Assembly: GCA_932521025.1 (NCBI GenBank)
Contig: OW051470.1
Coordinates: 186,001-250,000, forward strand
Reading direction: 5' to 3'
Length of the DNA stretch: 64,000 bases
Source of the DNA: Oscheius onirici
Lineage: Eukaryota > Nematoda > Chromadorea > Rhabditida > Rhabditidae
Part shown: in pieces, positions 10,338 to 22,560 of the stretch
Position numbering within the stretch: the stretch's first letter is position 1
Layout: every line of letters starts with the position of its first letter
Made by a program: the position numbers and the translations under genes
Notes under the pieces: model-generated
What the model was told of the DNA's origin: nothing
Databases searched by the model: none
Seen by the model: the letters and a program-made list of their open reading frames with translations, nothing else

Positions 10338-13300
10338 GATGCGGGTCACCGTGTTCTCAGGCGGCCTCGCTGGCCGTCTGTCACGGACTCGTGATAAATT
10401 CGACCAAGGAAATGCCTGAAATCTACAAACATATCATGAGAAACTACCCAAAACATCCCGGAGCCAGTCTCGTGATCATGGAAACGTATCGCAAGATCTT
10501 CCAAGTCACCAGCAGTTTGAGTTTTTTTTTGGAAGAAATGAAGATGTCGACTTACAGCGCCGCAGCCACGTTGCATCTTTTTTTATGCAAAAATTAATAA
10601 AAAAAATTCAGAACGAGCACTTCCTGAACAACCTCTAGAGCATGATCGACTACACCTGGTCGGATCTGGTGTACTGGGAGAGACAGCAGCTGGCTCCGAT
10701 CGCCGAGGAGATCAATGACGTCGTGTTCCCGAAAGTCTACGAGAGTGTCATGCACCGCAATGCGACGATGAATCTGACAAATTACATCTGGTGGGCCTAT
10801 CAGAAGCCGAAGAGACCTGACTGTGCTCCGAGTGTCAAGAACATTGACGCGGTAAGAATCTGGGAAAACTGATAGTTTCCAGGTTATCTCTGTGCTTGAA
10901 CTCGTCAACCGATCAGGCAATAATGACGACATCGTCCCCTTCTTGACCACCCAGTTGGCCCTTCTTAGCCCTCCTCTCCCAACTGAACATGCCGCTCTGG
11001 TCTATGAACTCTACTGGGCCATTCTGAACGTGTCAACAGGACCTAATGACATCTTGCCTCGACTCTACCGTGGTCAGGTCTGGCGTCATCTGGATCAATG
11101 GAGTGATGCGGAGATTCAGGACTATGTAAGGTTAAAAATAAAGAGACAGACAGAAGGATTCTTCCTGAAAAAAACATGTATTTCAGCTCTGGTACCACTG
11201 GGGACAATTTGACCACGCTGATGGCTACAAGTATCAGGAACTGTACAAAGGAATCGAGGCATATTGAACCATATATAAAGAAAATTTTAAATTTAGGAAA
11301 AGTTCAAGGAGATGTTTGTGCGTCATCTGGGACAGGAATTTCCGAGACAGAACAATTTTGGAAAAAACTACATGATTACCGACTACTTTGAGGACTACTT
11401 TACTTGAGGAAATGTACCGGATACTATAACTGTGGCACCAACTACTACTCCTACGACCATACCAGTCACACAGATTATCGAGACTGAAGGAACCATGTCA
11501 CCGATCGACCTGACTATGATGACATTTACGACAATGCAAATCACAACTGCTTATGAGTAAGTTTAGAAAGAGATAATTCGATATCGAGTGGCAGAGAGAT
11601 ATGAAAAAAAATAGAAAAATGGAATTTTTGAATGCCTGTTTTCAGAACGACCACTCCTGAAACCACAACTCGTCATCCTTCCGGTTGTGACGTTGCCGAC
11701 GTCCTTACTATCGACGACATAAAGTCCTGGATTCTCGTAGCAAAACTCAACAGTTTGGCCGTGAATGTGTCTCGTGACGCTCTCGCTTCCATCTTCCCAA
11801 GGCTTCCGAGTCCAGTTGAGGCAGAACACGCCGCCGTCATTCTAGGATTCTTTTTGGCAATTGAGAAACGACCCAAAATCGAAGACGAAAATTCTTTTCT
11901 ATATGTAGCAGAGCTTTTTTGCACTAAAGTTCCTCAATTTAGGGAAAGGAACATTCCTTATTGTCCGCTATGTACACCAACGTTCTGGAGGAGTCTCTCC
12001 ACTACAAAACTGTCGAAGAGATCACATTTGGAGTCAAGACCAAGCTGAAGGAACTCGACAAATCAGCAAGAAAGATTGTAGACAAGTATATCAGCACGCT
12101 TTACAAGATAATTGATTCTATAGGTCTCGCCAAAATGACCTTCAAATTTTAGTTCCGCGCGCCAAAACTATTTTTCACTATTTTTCTGGTTTCTTGTCAT
12201 TTTTTTCATTGTCACATACGGGTACAACGCTTGATACTGTGACAAAAAAACTGGTAAAAATCCGTGGTAAACCCCGTAAAAAGTGAAAAATAGTTTTCGC
12301 GTGCGGAACCAAAATTTGAAGGTCATTTTGGCGAGACCTATAACATTATCTTAAGTCTTTATAATTCCAGAAACTCGTCAAACTTGTCAAGGCAAGCAAG
12401 ATTGGCAAGAGTTACGATTCCATCGAAGCCTACTTTGCTACGGCATTCCAATGCAACATCGACCTCAATGGCAGTACTACAAGTTCCCTTCCATCAACTA
12501 CTGTTGCTCCTCTACCTTCCAACGTGATCTGTACTCGAGAAGTTACTCCCGAGATTGCCGACAACCTAACTGAGCTGCTGACCAAGACATTCAGCATAGA
12601 GAGGTTTGCCATCGACTTCGGACCGTCTCTCGACTTCGACAACGAGTTTAAAGAAAAAGCCCCGGTCAACCTACATGAGTTTGATCCCGCTTTTGTTCGG
12701 TTGTTCTACTGGAAGTTCATGATGTTCTCCAACGGAGTAAGAACCATATTCAAGCTGAAATACAATACAAGTTTCAGACTGACGACTTCTTGCCCCGTCT
12801 GTATCGTCTCTCCTTCAAACAAGTCCTTCTCGGAGTTTCGCGAGAGATTCTGGAGGAAGAGCTCACCAAGGAATGGAACAATTTGGATGATGTCGACTTT
12901 AGCATGTACAAAACGGTACTGATGAGCCTCGAAAGGGTGAGTAGAGTCACGTTTGATAGGAACGAAAAGCTACATTTGACTACCGTATTTTTATAATAGA
13001 AGCACCACTGTACGCAATTACGTAAGAATTTTTTTTCGGACATAATAACATAATTTTTCAATATATATTTTATTTTTTCTTGGTAGCTGAAATGTCTATC
13101 TGTATGGAAAAAAACAATTGGAAATTTGGAAAAAAATTTATCAACCCGAAAAAGATGCGTACGTAATTGCGTACAGGGGTGCTTCTATTAGAGCTTTTAC
13201 GGTAATCTAAATATATTGGACAGATACAGTGTCTTGCGAGCAGATTGTTTTGTTTTCAGGAAATCATGCCTGAACTGATGGTCTACTGGCTGGGCCGTGA

Positions 13301-15260
13301 GGCCAAGAAGAACATGGATACTTTGGACTACTTCTACGAGGCTTTTTATTGTCTTAATGTAATCACGCCACCGGCGTTCGCGGTACTGACGACTGAAGAA
13401 CCAGAAACTACTACAACTACTGCTCCCACTACAATTCTTTTACCAGAATATTGCCGAGTCGAAGAGGAGCCCCTATCAATGATTGAGGACTACCTGAAGG
13501 ACCCCATCGAGGACGGAAGGTATCTCTTCTTTTACATGAAGGCACTTCCAAAAAATGAAATAACACTGCAAGATGCACAATTCTTGAGTAAAGGAGCTCT
13601 CTTTTTCCTTTCGCTGGAAGAAGGAGGAAGCGGAGAATTGGGAACCAGCATCAATAGCAAGGCCTTCAGACTTGCTGTTCTGGCTGCAGCTAAACAGTCG
13701 ACCGATGAGGAACTGCAGGATCTATTGCTTTGAGCGTCACCCGGGTTCTTCTAGAGGCCATGCGGCAATTCGCAGTACTTATTTTGAAAATCTTTCGTAA
13801 AGTTGTTGTTTTAGGGATTTTTTAGCTCTCGTCAATCTCTTCTTGGAATCCATTGACTACGCGGTGCTACAGAAGTCGGAATCGGAGATTTTGAAGCTGG
13901 TGAGTTTAGAGAATGATTTTGCGAGAAAACAATTCTGCTTGATGGGAGGCGTGTGTTAGCCACAAATTTCATTTTGTGGCTAACGCACGTTTTTTCAGCT
14001 GTAGAAAAGGGAGGGACTATTCTTCACGAATATCCAAGATGAATGCATTGATAACAAGCAGGGAAAGTTATGACTTCTACAGTCCAACTGAGATGCACAG
14101 CGAGAGTGATAATCCTTTTTTAAGGCTTAGGCTATCACTAGAAGCATACTGATTGCCAGGAAGTTCATCGCAGACCCAACAGAAAGCCCACAGCGAGAGT
14201 GATAACCCCTGTTAAATGCTTATTGTTAGGGTATCACTAGAAGCATATTAATATTGTGTTCACCCTCATCTATTGGTGAAAAACGAAATTTGTGGCTAAC
14301 GCACGGGATTACGGTAGGGCGTTAGCCACAAAACGAAATTTGTGGCTAACGCACGTTGCCCTGTTTGATACTTTTTAACTCGTCTGTTTCAGGAACTAGC
14401 CCATCAAGAATCCAGTAACAGCATAGTTCTACTGATGCAGTACCATGTAAGTCCAAAACTGTTTTGCATCTTTACAATTACAGAACGACTTCCATCAAGC
14501 TCAGTACGGTCTCGTCAATCCCGTCACATTCCCAGCCGAGTACTTGTACAAGCATTTCCACATTGTCGAATGCAAAATATCGATTGTTAAAGAAGTTGAA
14601 AGCATTTTCAATCAGGTAACTAACCTGTTCATCTTTTTAAATTAACCGACTTTCAGACGAACAACGACATTGTTGTCCCGCAAACCGATAAATTGGCAAA
14701 AGTTCTGCAAAGCCTTCCTTGCAAGTCTCACAGCGGCTCTTCGGATGTCCTTACCAACTACTGGCTCTATCTTTTGAACGAGAACAATCAGAATAGAGTT
14801 CGTGAAGATTTGTCTAAAAAAAATAAAAAAAATTTAGAACGTTTTTGCAACAGTTCTCTTCAAGAAAACGTTGACCAGTGCTCTCAATGGCAGCAGTCTT
14901 CAGGAGATTTATGAAATGGTGCGTTTAGAGAGATATTGAGACAGTGAAAGTGACAGATTGACCTACACGAAATTTTATCAAGCCAAGCTATGGAACGATC
15001 TGCCTGTCGAGGATTATTTCACCAACAAGCTGATCTTTGAACGAGGAGAAAAGGTAAAAAAGAATTGTGAAAAGAACGACAAGAACATTGCCATCATTGC
15101 TAAACTGTTCAACTACCTCAGAACTGCTGTCGGAGAATGCACCGACAACTTTTTGCCCAACTTGTATGCCAATGTTGTCGAGCTCGTCGTCCATAATGCC
15201 ACCTTGGAGGAGTTGGTAGTGTTTGCCGACAAACAGTGGGAAAATCTCAACAACATGTAG
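10338..15260 (+). CDS. Modular protein of unknown family, 5' part (frame broken in places)
   Basis: A series of exons with good GT...TTTCAG borders encodes a repeated, mainly helical module. The most repeatable element is LYWAILNVSTGPNDILPRLY (about 11010-11070), FYWKFMMFSNGTDDFLPRLY (split by an intron, about 12700-12800), YWLYLLNENNQNRNVFATVL (about 14760-14860) and FNYLRTAVGECTDNFLPNLY (about 15100-15170). Modules are joined by Thr-rich, mucin-like linkers followed by a Cys (TTTPETTTRHPSGC at 11650-11690; TTEEPETTTTTAPTTILLPE near 13400), which suggests a secreted protein. No start codon or signal peptide was found. The frame is interrupted by TAG at 10636-10638, TGA at 11405-11407 and a frame change near 13733. 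It could be a decaying gene, a gene with indel errors in the assembly, or two genes. I recognise no known domain. Confidence 0.55.
12121..12340. mobile_element. MITE with TA target duplication
   Basis: The 220-bp element begins TAGGTCTCGCCAAAATGACC and ends with the exact inverse, GGTCATTTTGGCGAGACCTA. TA lies at both ends, as for a Tc1/mariner-type insertion. It sits inside an intron of the modular gene, just upstream of the TTCCAG acceptor at about 12370. Confidence 0.85.
12981..13204. mobile_element. MITE family A, copy 1 (intronic)
   Basis: Ends are TACCGTA...TACGGTA, then inward the inverted pair GAAGCACCACTGTACGCAAT / ATTGCGTACAGGGGTGCTTC. The interior is AT-rich with TTTTTTTTCGG and CCGAAAAAG blocks. 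It lies between the GTGAGT donor at about 12937 and the TTTTCAG at about 13259. Confidence 0.88.
13950..14360. repeat. Composite inverted/direct repeat in intron
   Basis: A hairpin GTTAGCCACAAA...TTTGTGGCTAAC lies at each end of the intron. Between them is a tandem pair (about 14098-14150 and 14190-14250) of a unit starting CAGCGAGAGTGATAA and ending TATCACTAGAAGCATA, itself partly palindromic. No coding potential is seen. Confidence 0.7.
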
Positions 15261-15360
15261 AGAACATAGAACATAACAACATGTAGAGAAAGTAGAGAAG
15301 CATGTAGAGAACATGTATATTTCTCAGAGTTTGGAGGTGAGCTATGTTTTCACATTTTTT
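15261..15360. repeat. Short direct repeats of CATGTAGAGAA
   Basis: The unit CATGTAGAGAA recurs about three times just after the TAG that ends the preceding open exon. It may be a slipped duplication at the end of that exon. Confidence 0.5.
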
Positions 15361-15378
15361 TGTTACTTTGCCTCAATC

Positions 15379-15591
15379 TAGGCATGGGCACCGGGCCCGT
15401 GTCAGTGTTGACTGAGACCGTGCCAGCAAGGCGGATTTTCGGGGGAACACTACTTTAGCGAAAAAACTTGACATCCATTTTGAACATAAACTCCGAAAAA
15501 AAACATTGAGCCTATTTTCAAATGGGGTGCCAAGTTTTCATGGTTCCTCAAAAAGTGCGCACTGCTGGCACGGGCCCGGTGTCCATGCCTA
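15379..15591. mobile_element. hAT-like MITE with 8-bp target duplication
   Basis: The 213-bp element starts TAGGCATGGGCACCGGGCCC and ends GGGCCCGGTGTCCATGCCTA. It is flanked by identical 8-bp copies of CCTCAATC (15371-15378 and 15592-15599). An 8-bp duplication and TA(G)G...GGGC ends are typical of hAT elements. Confidence 0.85.
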
Positions 15592-15619
15592 CCTCAATCT
15601 ATTATTGGTTAATTTTCAG

Positions 15620-18613
15620 GAACTGTTCAAGGAGCTGTTCCTTGGAACCTTTGGCAAAACGACAGACAAGCGAGTTATAGAATTCATCTTCGATTCGATC
15701 GGTTGCGGAAGACGCATTGTTCCAGATATCGCAGTAGCGGCTCCAACTCCGTCTCCTTTCGTAGAACCGATACCAACGAACGGAATTTCGCGGCTGGTCA
15801 GTTTGCAGAGCTATCTTTTTACCAAATATTACTCTTATAGTGCTTGGCCCTGCCGAAAAACCGTAAGTACAGAAAAGAGGCCATTGAGAATTTTCTGTGC
15901 CAGTTCAACGAACATACTTGTGTCGTGAGTTTTTTTTTTCGAAAAATTTCTGCTTCAAGGGGGGTTTCCAGGCGGAACGATCCATCAGGGAATGCGCTGC
16001 TGCCTTCTTCAAGAACGATTGTAACGATAAGTGCATCTACCAGGCCATTGCCAATGTCTCCTTCACATTCTACGATCGAGTACAGATTCCCCCAATCGCT
16101 ACCCGAATCCAGGTGCCGAGATTACGTTATTTTTTTTATTCGGTAGACAAGATACTGTTTAGCTCTTCGAGACTCTGGTTGCTTACGCTCGAGTCTGGAG
16201 TGATCACCGCGACAACATCAGCTTCAAGGATACAGTCTATTTCCACGACTACTACCGACCGGTCGTTGCTGCTGCTCTGGAAGCCGCTGACATGGAATTT
16301 TCGAAACGCAACAATCCTCTATCCCAACTTCCCAGACAACATTCGAGTGGATGTTCATGAGGCCTACTTGAGAAGCAATAAAGACGACAGCTGTCATGAT
16401 GCCCACGCTTTTGAGGACAATCTCAAACTGTCAAACTTCCACCAAGCGGTCACTGTGAGAAAACTTTCCAGTTATTCTGTTTTTTCAACCTTCAACCATT
16501 CTGTTTCAGAACCAGGTCATGGAATACCTCAAGCCTGACCGTGTGTATGAAGTCAACAAATTCGAGAAAATTTCTTCTAGCTCTCGTAACCTTGCCTGGC
16601 AGATTACAATCCTAGCTGACCTGGGCCGCAGTATCGCACAGGACATGGGATCTTTGGTCGGAAAACACTTCTTCAGCCAGATTGCATACATCTTCGGCCG
16701 ACTGGATTGGACTGACAAGCACAAAGAGCAAACAGAGGAAGCTATTCTTTACGGTCTCAATGAAACTTTGCTGAAAGAGATCGAGCAGAAGTTTGATGTA
16801 AGGAGACGATTAATATTATCAATTAAAATTTCAGACAACGCAACTGCCAAAATCAGAATCGTTCCTCTTCCTCGTGGACTTGGAAACTCTATATGGCAAG
16901 AATAAGGGTTACTGGGAGTACATCAGCACTGCGGAGACTTTGGCAATGAAGGACTTTGATACTGGAAAGGCAACTCAAGATGTGAGTTTGAGCCCGTCTC
17001 TTACTTTCCAAACATTTTCAGGCCGTCACCATCGCCAAGTATTTCTATTTCTTCAAGAAGGCCACAAAGAAGCACAAAGTTTCCGTCTGGAAGAAGAAGG
17101 TCTACCTGAACTCTTCGTGCCGAACTTACCAACATTCTGACCACGAGAAGCGGAAAGACTGGTAGTTTCGACGATTACATATTCCCTGATGCTGCCATCC
17201 AGTGTGGTCATGAGAAAGTGAGAGCTTATGTCAAGCTCGAGGAAATCAAAACGGTATAATTTTTATCTCATGCTTCGGAACTGCCCATTTCAGCTGGAAC
17301 AGGCCTACCAGATCGGCTACGACAGAGTTCATGTCCCGGCCAACCATTCCGCCTACCTGGCTGGAAAAGAGTATAGGCCGCGTAGTGACATTGAGGGAAG
17401 AGATGCTCTGATCAAGTCTGTCATGGACTTGAAGTCCTTCTACCACTACTACCATCTCAAGAAGCACAGCAATGCTCCTTACCAGGTGCAAGAGTACATA
17501 CAGAGATCTTCAGAAGGAGCTTCGTCTTCGATTTGTCTACGTTCTCGCCAATCACAAGTCTAAGGGAATGAACAAGAGATTCAGACTGTCTCAGGAATAC
17601 CAGAGCCTTGTGGTGAGTTAGGAATATGAGACCAGTGGGGATGACAAAGAGACAGACAGAAATTCGTTTCTTAGCTGAGTGCTGACAGAAATTAGAGAAA
17701 AGAGCACTAGCAGTTTTCCGGAGTGGCTTCAAGGGCCTCCACGAACTATATCAAACAACGCTATGGATTCATTGGATCCCCTTGGAGCCAGGAAAACTGA
17801 GCAAAACCTTCTTTCAAAGACTGCTAGTTGTCACAAACTAGCGGTCACATTTGCCGGCTCTCCTCTTTTTTCCTCTCCTCGAAAGAACGCAAAAGTGTGG
17901 CGCTACTGTTCGCAGTGTGATAGAAAGTGTTAAAAAAATCACTGACCTGATGTAGACTTAATAGTGGAGTTAGCTTGACGCGGAAGACGAGGAGTAGGCG
18001 AAGTAGAGAGACAGCCACCAAGGACGGGACACACACTGAAGACTAACTAGTGAAAGAGTATGGAACTTGTCTTGTCAAGACGAGTTTAATTTAAAGTTGA
18101 AGTCAGATTACGTGAAAAACTTCCAACTTCCAGACAATTCTGTTTAACACTTCTTTTTGACACAAAGGAGTAAAAAATATGGAATGTCTAGGTACATACT
18201 GAACAACTTTTCCAGCTTTTCCAAGCCCACGTGGACCGTAAATCTGCCCAGCTCCGTGGTCTCATCAGTCACAAGAACTTGACCGAAGAACACAAGGACG
18301 AATTCGTTTTGGGACTTCTTCTGGAAGCTGAAGCCTTCACCCATGCCAGCGAGTTTGCTAACCATATTCTTCCTTTCAACGTAGATAACGAAAGATTTCT
18401 TCAAAAGACTAATTTCAGCTGAACGGCTGGACTCTCGTCAATCAGATCCTGCTGCCTGGAAATCCTCTTCCCGAGATTCTGATTGCTGAACGCGTCATCG
18501 CCAAGTATCCGAAGAACGGATTCATCATTCCTCCCTACGTCACTCTGAAGGTCGATCAGAAGACTCTGCATGATCCGAGCAAGATCAGCAACCTTCTCAG
18601 ATCTAATGAATAA
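15620..18613 (+). CDS. Modular protein of unknown family, 3' part
   Basis: Further exons continue the helical, Tyr/Phe-rich style: ELFKELFLGTFGKTTDKRVI (from about 15620), CLALPKNRKYRKEAIENFLC, IYQAIANVSFTFYDR, FETLVAYARVWSDHRDN, RSIAQDMGSLVGKHFFSQIA and others. The last two exons, 18216-18380 and 18419-18613, are clean (LFQAHVDRKSAQLRGLISHK ... ISNLLRSNE stop). They are followed by AATAAA at about 18627. Frame changes are needed near 16310-16325, about 17100 and about 17500. In each case protein-like sequence resumes at once in another frame. This may be the same gene as the 5' part or a second one from the same family. Its function is unknown. Confidence 0.5.
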
Positions 18614-18754
18614 TTTTGGTGTTCGAATAAAGGGTTTTTGATTTTACAAGCTTTACTGTGTCTCTGCCTTTCATACTGATTCGGTCAGAACCCCAAACTT
18701 TCCTCTTTACTGCCAGTTGATCGGAAGAGATTATCCCGGGATGAGGCCGCAAAG

Positions 18755-19105
18755 ATGTTGAAAAACATCCTCTTGTTCGCCTCATTTCTGGTAGCCGTAT
18801 CTTTAGAAAACTGTTCAAAGTGTGCTCCAATCGAGAATGGAAACTATACTTTGGCAGGAATTGCCTCTAAATATTTACAAGTGCACTATAGTGCCAATGA
18901 AAATGGTATTTTTTCAAACAGTTATTCCATTTCAATTCGTTCAGGCTGCGACCAAATTACCATCTCATGCTCTGGATTTGGTTCAGTCTACATTCTTTCC
19001 CACACTCGAGAGACAGTGCTTATATCGTGAGCTCTGTTTTTTTTTACTGTTAAGTAGTTATTTAAGCAGAACCACTTCCCTACTAACGACCGAGAACGAT
19101 ATAAT
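18755..19105 (+). CDS. Small secreted protein, C6-domain-like
   Basis: Exon 1 begins MLKNILLFASFLVAVSLENC, a good signal peptide, then SKCAPIENGNYTLAG. A short intron leads to GCDQITISCSGFGSVYILSH and then, after a second intron, to a stop near 19105. The pattern C..C.P.....GC..I.I.CSG resembles the nematode-specific C6 domain, but the later cysteines of that domain are not seen. The 3' exon choice is uncertain and the protein (about 95 residues) may be truncated. Confidence 0.5.
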
Positions 19106-19574
19106 GTTGTAGTGACAGTTGTGGATTGTTCAGGTTGTGAATGACCTTATTTCACAATTTTACAACGGTAACATTACACTAGGATTCACATCTCAAGGTT
19201 TTCAGGCGCTGGTTTCGTAGGGGCCATCAGCTCTGTCAGATTACAACTTTACAGTGATTTGATCTGAAAGTTGCTTGCGCGGTAAGTGTCATTTCTACTA
19301 CGGTTTTAATATTCTTTGTAAGACACAGCAGCATCTGCATCTGCTGGATAATCAACGCGTTCTGGTGATCAACAAGAGTATTGTGATCGAAATGTTCGAA
19401 AACCCTCTGTTATAAAACCGCTTGTTGTAAAGTGAGAATGGAGTAAATCTTTTGAAATACTTCTGGTTGAGCCAACGGTCTGTTGTCGTTTGATCAGAAA
19501 GACAGGTATTTCAACAGCTTTTTGGCAAAAGAGTAGTTTTGATCCAACAAAATCGTGTACGGCCAAAGCTTCAT

Positions 19575-19906
19575 TCATCCTTTGTTCAACGGATTGTTGC
19601 AAGGCTTCTTTGGTTCCTCATTCAAGTAGCAGAGAGTAAGATCGTAGTCGTCTCTACGGGGAGAACGCTGTCCACTATTGCTTTCAGCACATCCAAACCT
19701 CTGGCTAACAATTCTTCCAGCATGGAGCCAGCGCTTGAGAGCACATTGCCCAGGACAAGCGACCAATTTAATCTGATTCATAGGGCCAGGTGTAGTCCCT
19801 AGAAGTGATAAGCTTCTTCAACATACTGAAATGTACCTTGAAAACACGCGTTTTGGGCAAAGATTGAGTGGAGACCGAGCAGGAAAAGAAGGAAAGGCAC
19901 CTCCAT
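19575..19906 (-). CDS. Small secreted Cys-rich protein, possibly Ly6/ET-like
   Basis: Exon 1 (19906-19837) is MEVPFLLFLLGLHSIFAQ, a signal peptide, followed by NACFQ. After a 38-bp intron, exon 2 (19798-19575) continues in phase: GTTPGPMNQIKLVACPGQC, then RFGCAESNS, LCYL and PCNN, and stops after NKG. The total is 97 residues with six cysteines after the signal. A CF.G...CPGQC...GCA...C...CN order recalls Ly6/uPAR or nematode ET-module proteins. That resemblance is weak and offered only as a lead. It may act outside the cell. Confidence 0.6.
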
Positions 19907-20346
19907 ACCAGAACTACATTTCTGAATCAACTGAAGCTATAAACAAACTGGAAAACTGCTTCAAAAAGATGAGCTCTACAGTTTCAGGGAAAACCATGTC
20001 ATGATTTGAGTAAGCGCATTCAAAACACTGTTAAATAAGCTACCCAACAAATCAAGAAATACCTGTGTATTGCCTTCTTAAACGGGGCTCTAAACCGGTT
20101 TCTACTGTATAGGATATCATTTTGAAGAAAAAATTTCGAAAGAAATCTTTAAAAAAAACTATTTTCTACTCTCACAGACGTCATCTTCAACTCTTTTCGC
20201 CCCTTTTCCATTTCAAAAGCTAAATTACCTTGTAATTATAAAATACTATGCAATTCAAAAATTTCTGAAAGTTGCAAAACTTTAAATAAAATAACTTTAG
20301 TTTGTAGCTTGTAACTTGAAGTTATTGTGTCCCCATGTGTCTTACG

Positions 20347-21158
20347 ATGTCCTCGCTTCTCGCTCTTCTCGGCAGCAAAAAGTAGGTTTATGCTTTCTAC
20401 CAAGCAATCTTGTAATTACAGGTCAGTTCCCGTGACTCCTCTTCCTTCAGAGTACACAATCTACCCTTCAGGGTACAATACGGATGGTCAGTTGATCGGA
20501 AAGATGGAAGCCCGTAAAGACTACGAGGCCAAGATTGGTTAGTTTATTTTGGGATTCGCAGTTGAATGGGGTAGAGGGACAAGCTTAGCGACTTATGAGC
20601 AATTCACACTTATCCATCCTTTGAATGATTCTAGCCAAGGAACAAATTTGAGTAGTAGAACTACCCTGGTATTTTCAGTATTGACATGGTAATCTCATGG
20701 AAACCAGAATAATTTGTAACTTTGTAGACATACAAGCACCTTCTGACTCACTGTTTAGCACAAAGTAGCAAATTTTTGAGAGCTTGGCACAGTCGGTATC
20801 TAATCTTGGTCAAAATTCACTTGTTTCGAAGAAAGGCTGTACTAGAACTTGAAAAGGAAAGTACAAGAAACTTAGGAATCAGATTTCTCTCTTTTAACCT
20901 ATTCTTCTTCCAGCCAAAAGCAAGGCTCTCCGTGTCTACACAACCGACCTCTGCCACATCTTGACGGAGACACTCTGTGTCAAAGGGTACCTCATCCGGG
21001 TTCTTGCTGTCGGTTGGCTGGAGGAAAATGATCGCGCTGATCTGGAAGCCCAGCTGCAAGTCTGGGATACATACGAGGGCATGCTGCTGCTGCTGAAAAA
21101 TATGGCCGATTCGTCGATCCCCATTCCATGTGCTCCTACCCGTCCCAGAGGATATTGA
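20347..21158 (+). CDS. Small conserved-looking protein of unknown function
   Basis: Three exons (20347-20381, 20422-20537, 20914-21158) join in phase for about 130 residues. It starts MSSLLALLGSKKSVPVTPLP (an upstream in-frame ATG at 20335 is possible), continues YPSGYNTDGQLIGKMEARKD, and has a helical C-terminal half with SKALRVYTTDLCHILTETLC, VKGYLIRVLAVGWLEEND and QLQVWDTYEGMLLLLKNMA. AATAAA follows at about 21190. Balanced composition and clean splicing argue for a real gene. I do not recognise the family. The 376-bp second intron has no obvious inverted repeat. Confidence 0.7.
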
Positions 21159-22560
21159 ATCTACTCCTTTCTGTAAAAAGTATATGAATTTAATAAATCG
21201 TTGGAGAGTAAAACTTGCTTTATTATCATCTTTAGTTGAACTGATTGTACCAACTAGATTGATTTTTCGCAGCTGGAAAATGAATCTCCTGGTAGCGCTG
21301 CATAAAACTTTTGAGTGCGGCTGTATACGATCTTCTTGTATCCCTACAACAACTATAACAGCTGTAACAATTTGTGTATTCGTTCAATCTCATGCTCAAA
21401 CTCTTACGTTTCAGTCTAGGTACCCAGTATAACTCACAAGTGAATTAAAAGAACTGTACTTCAATCGATTGATCTCAGTGGTCTAGTACTGGGTGTCAAT
21501 CCAATATTCTTGCTTTTCCGAATCCCATAACTGTGACCACAACTACTGTCGAATACACGTCGCGGTATCATCAGGCTTTACAGAACAACCGATTTCAGCA
21601 ATACCCTCTTCTCAGCAAGCTCAGGAGAAGCTGGTGGCTGTCCAACAGAACAACTCTTAGCCATATTACAAGGTCATGTGCTCCAGTAATCATACCTGGT
21701 CTTGATTCTCAGTATAAATCACCTTTTTCTTTTCATCAGTCTGTACAAGGGCAACATCAGATTGTCACTCTTGACTAAACCAGAGTCAACAGAATGTGAA
21801 ACTATCTGTTTTGCTGCTGCTTCTCGTTTAGCACAGAAGTATCGCGCCTGCGCAATCTCCGGCTAAAGAAATGGCCGCCACAGGAAAAATAGGTAGGGAA
21901 AAACGTTTGGAAAGAAAGGTAAACGTGGCTGTCTTCATGTATTGTGTGAGTTTCAGCGTTTTTCGCTTCACCTAAAACTGAAACAAGCTCAAAAAATGGT
22001 TCCGCTAATTTAGGCTGTTGGAAATATTTATAAAGTGTTTTTTTTAAAGTTGGAAAGTTTTTTATTTCATCGATTGGCCTAGTATGGAGTTAAAGGGACA
22101 GTCTCATTGTGTGTGAACGTGTAATCAGGGGAAATCAGGCAACTGCGTGGCGGGACCTACGGCAAATTTCATTTTTGCGTTTTTCTCGTTATACACTTAT
22201 TTTTTTAATTTTTACTTGTTTCTAATCGATTTCTCGTCAAAAAGTACCCCTGAAATGAGTGGTGGAACGTCAAAATTGGTGGAAAAATGACGGAAATAGG
22301 TGAAAATAACGTTTTTTGACCAAAAAGTGCTTTTTGGTCTATTTCGGTCAATTTTCCACCAATTTTAGCGTCCCACTAATCATTTTAGGGTTGCCTGATT
22401 TTCCCTGCGGGCATGTTCGCACACAATGAGACTGTCCCTTTAATGTTGTAAAGAGCTAACTCGAGTTGACAGTGCTGCGAAAAATTCAGTTTCTAACCTT
22501 TCAGAGTCTACATTGAGAAATTCTTTGTTTTTAGATTTTTTTTCGTGATGTAACCCGATG
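21159..22560. other. Intergenic, no supported gene apart from a MITE
   Basis: Frames at 21130-21432 and 21533-21778 lack domains and splice support. The main feature is the inverted-repeat element at 22090-22443, which abuts the truncated end of the kinase gene. Confidence 0.4.
22090..22443. mobile_element. Inverted-repeat element (MITE)
   Basis: It starts TTAAAGGGACAGTCTCATTG and ends with the inverse CAATGAGACTGTCCCTTTAA. A second inverted pair inside (AAATCAGGCAAC / GCCTGATTTTCCC, and CAAAAAGTGCTTTTTG at the centre) gives a foldback of about 350 bp. It has no coding potential. Confidence 0.85.

Noticed and set aside
13950-14360. CRISPR-like array
   Set aside because: The repeats are two to three hairpins and one tandem pair in a eukaryotic intron, without regular spacers.
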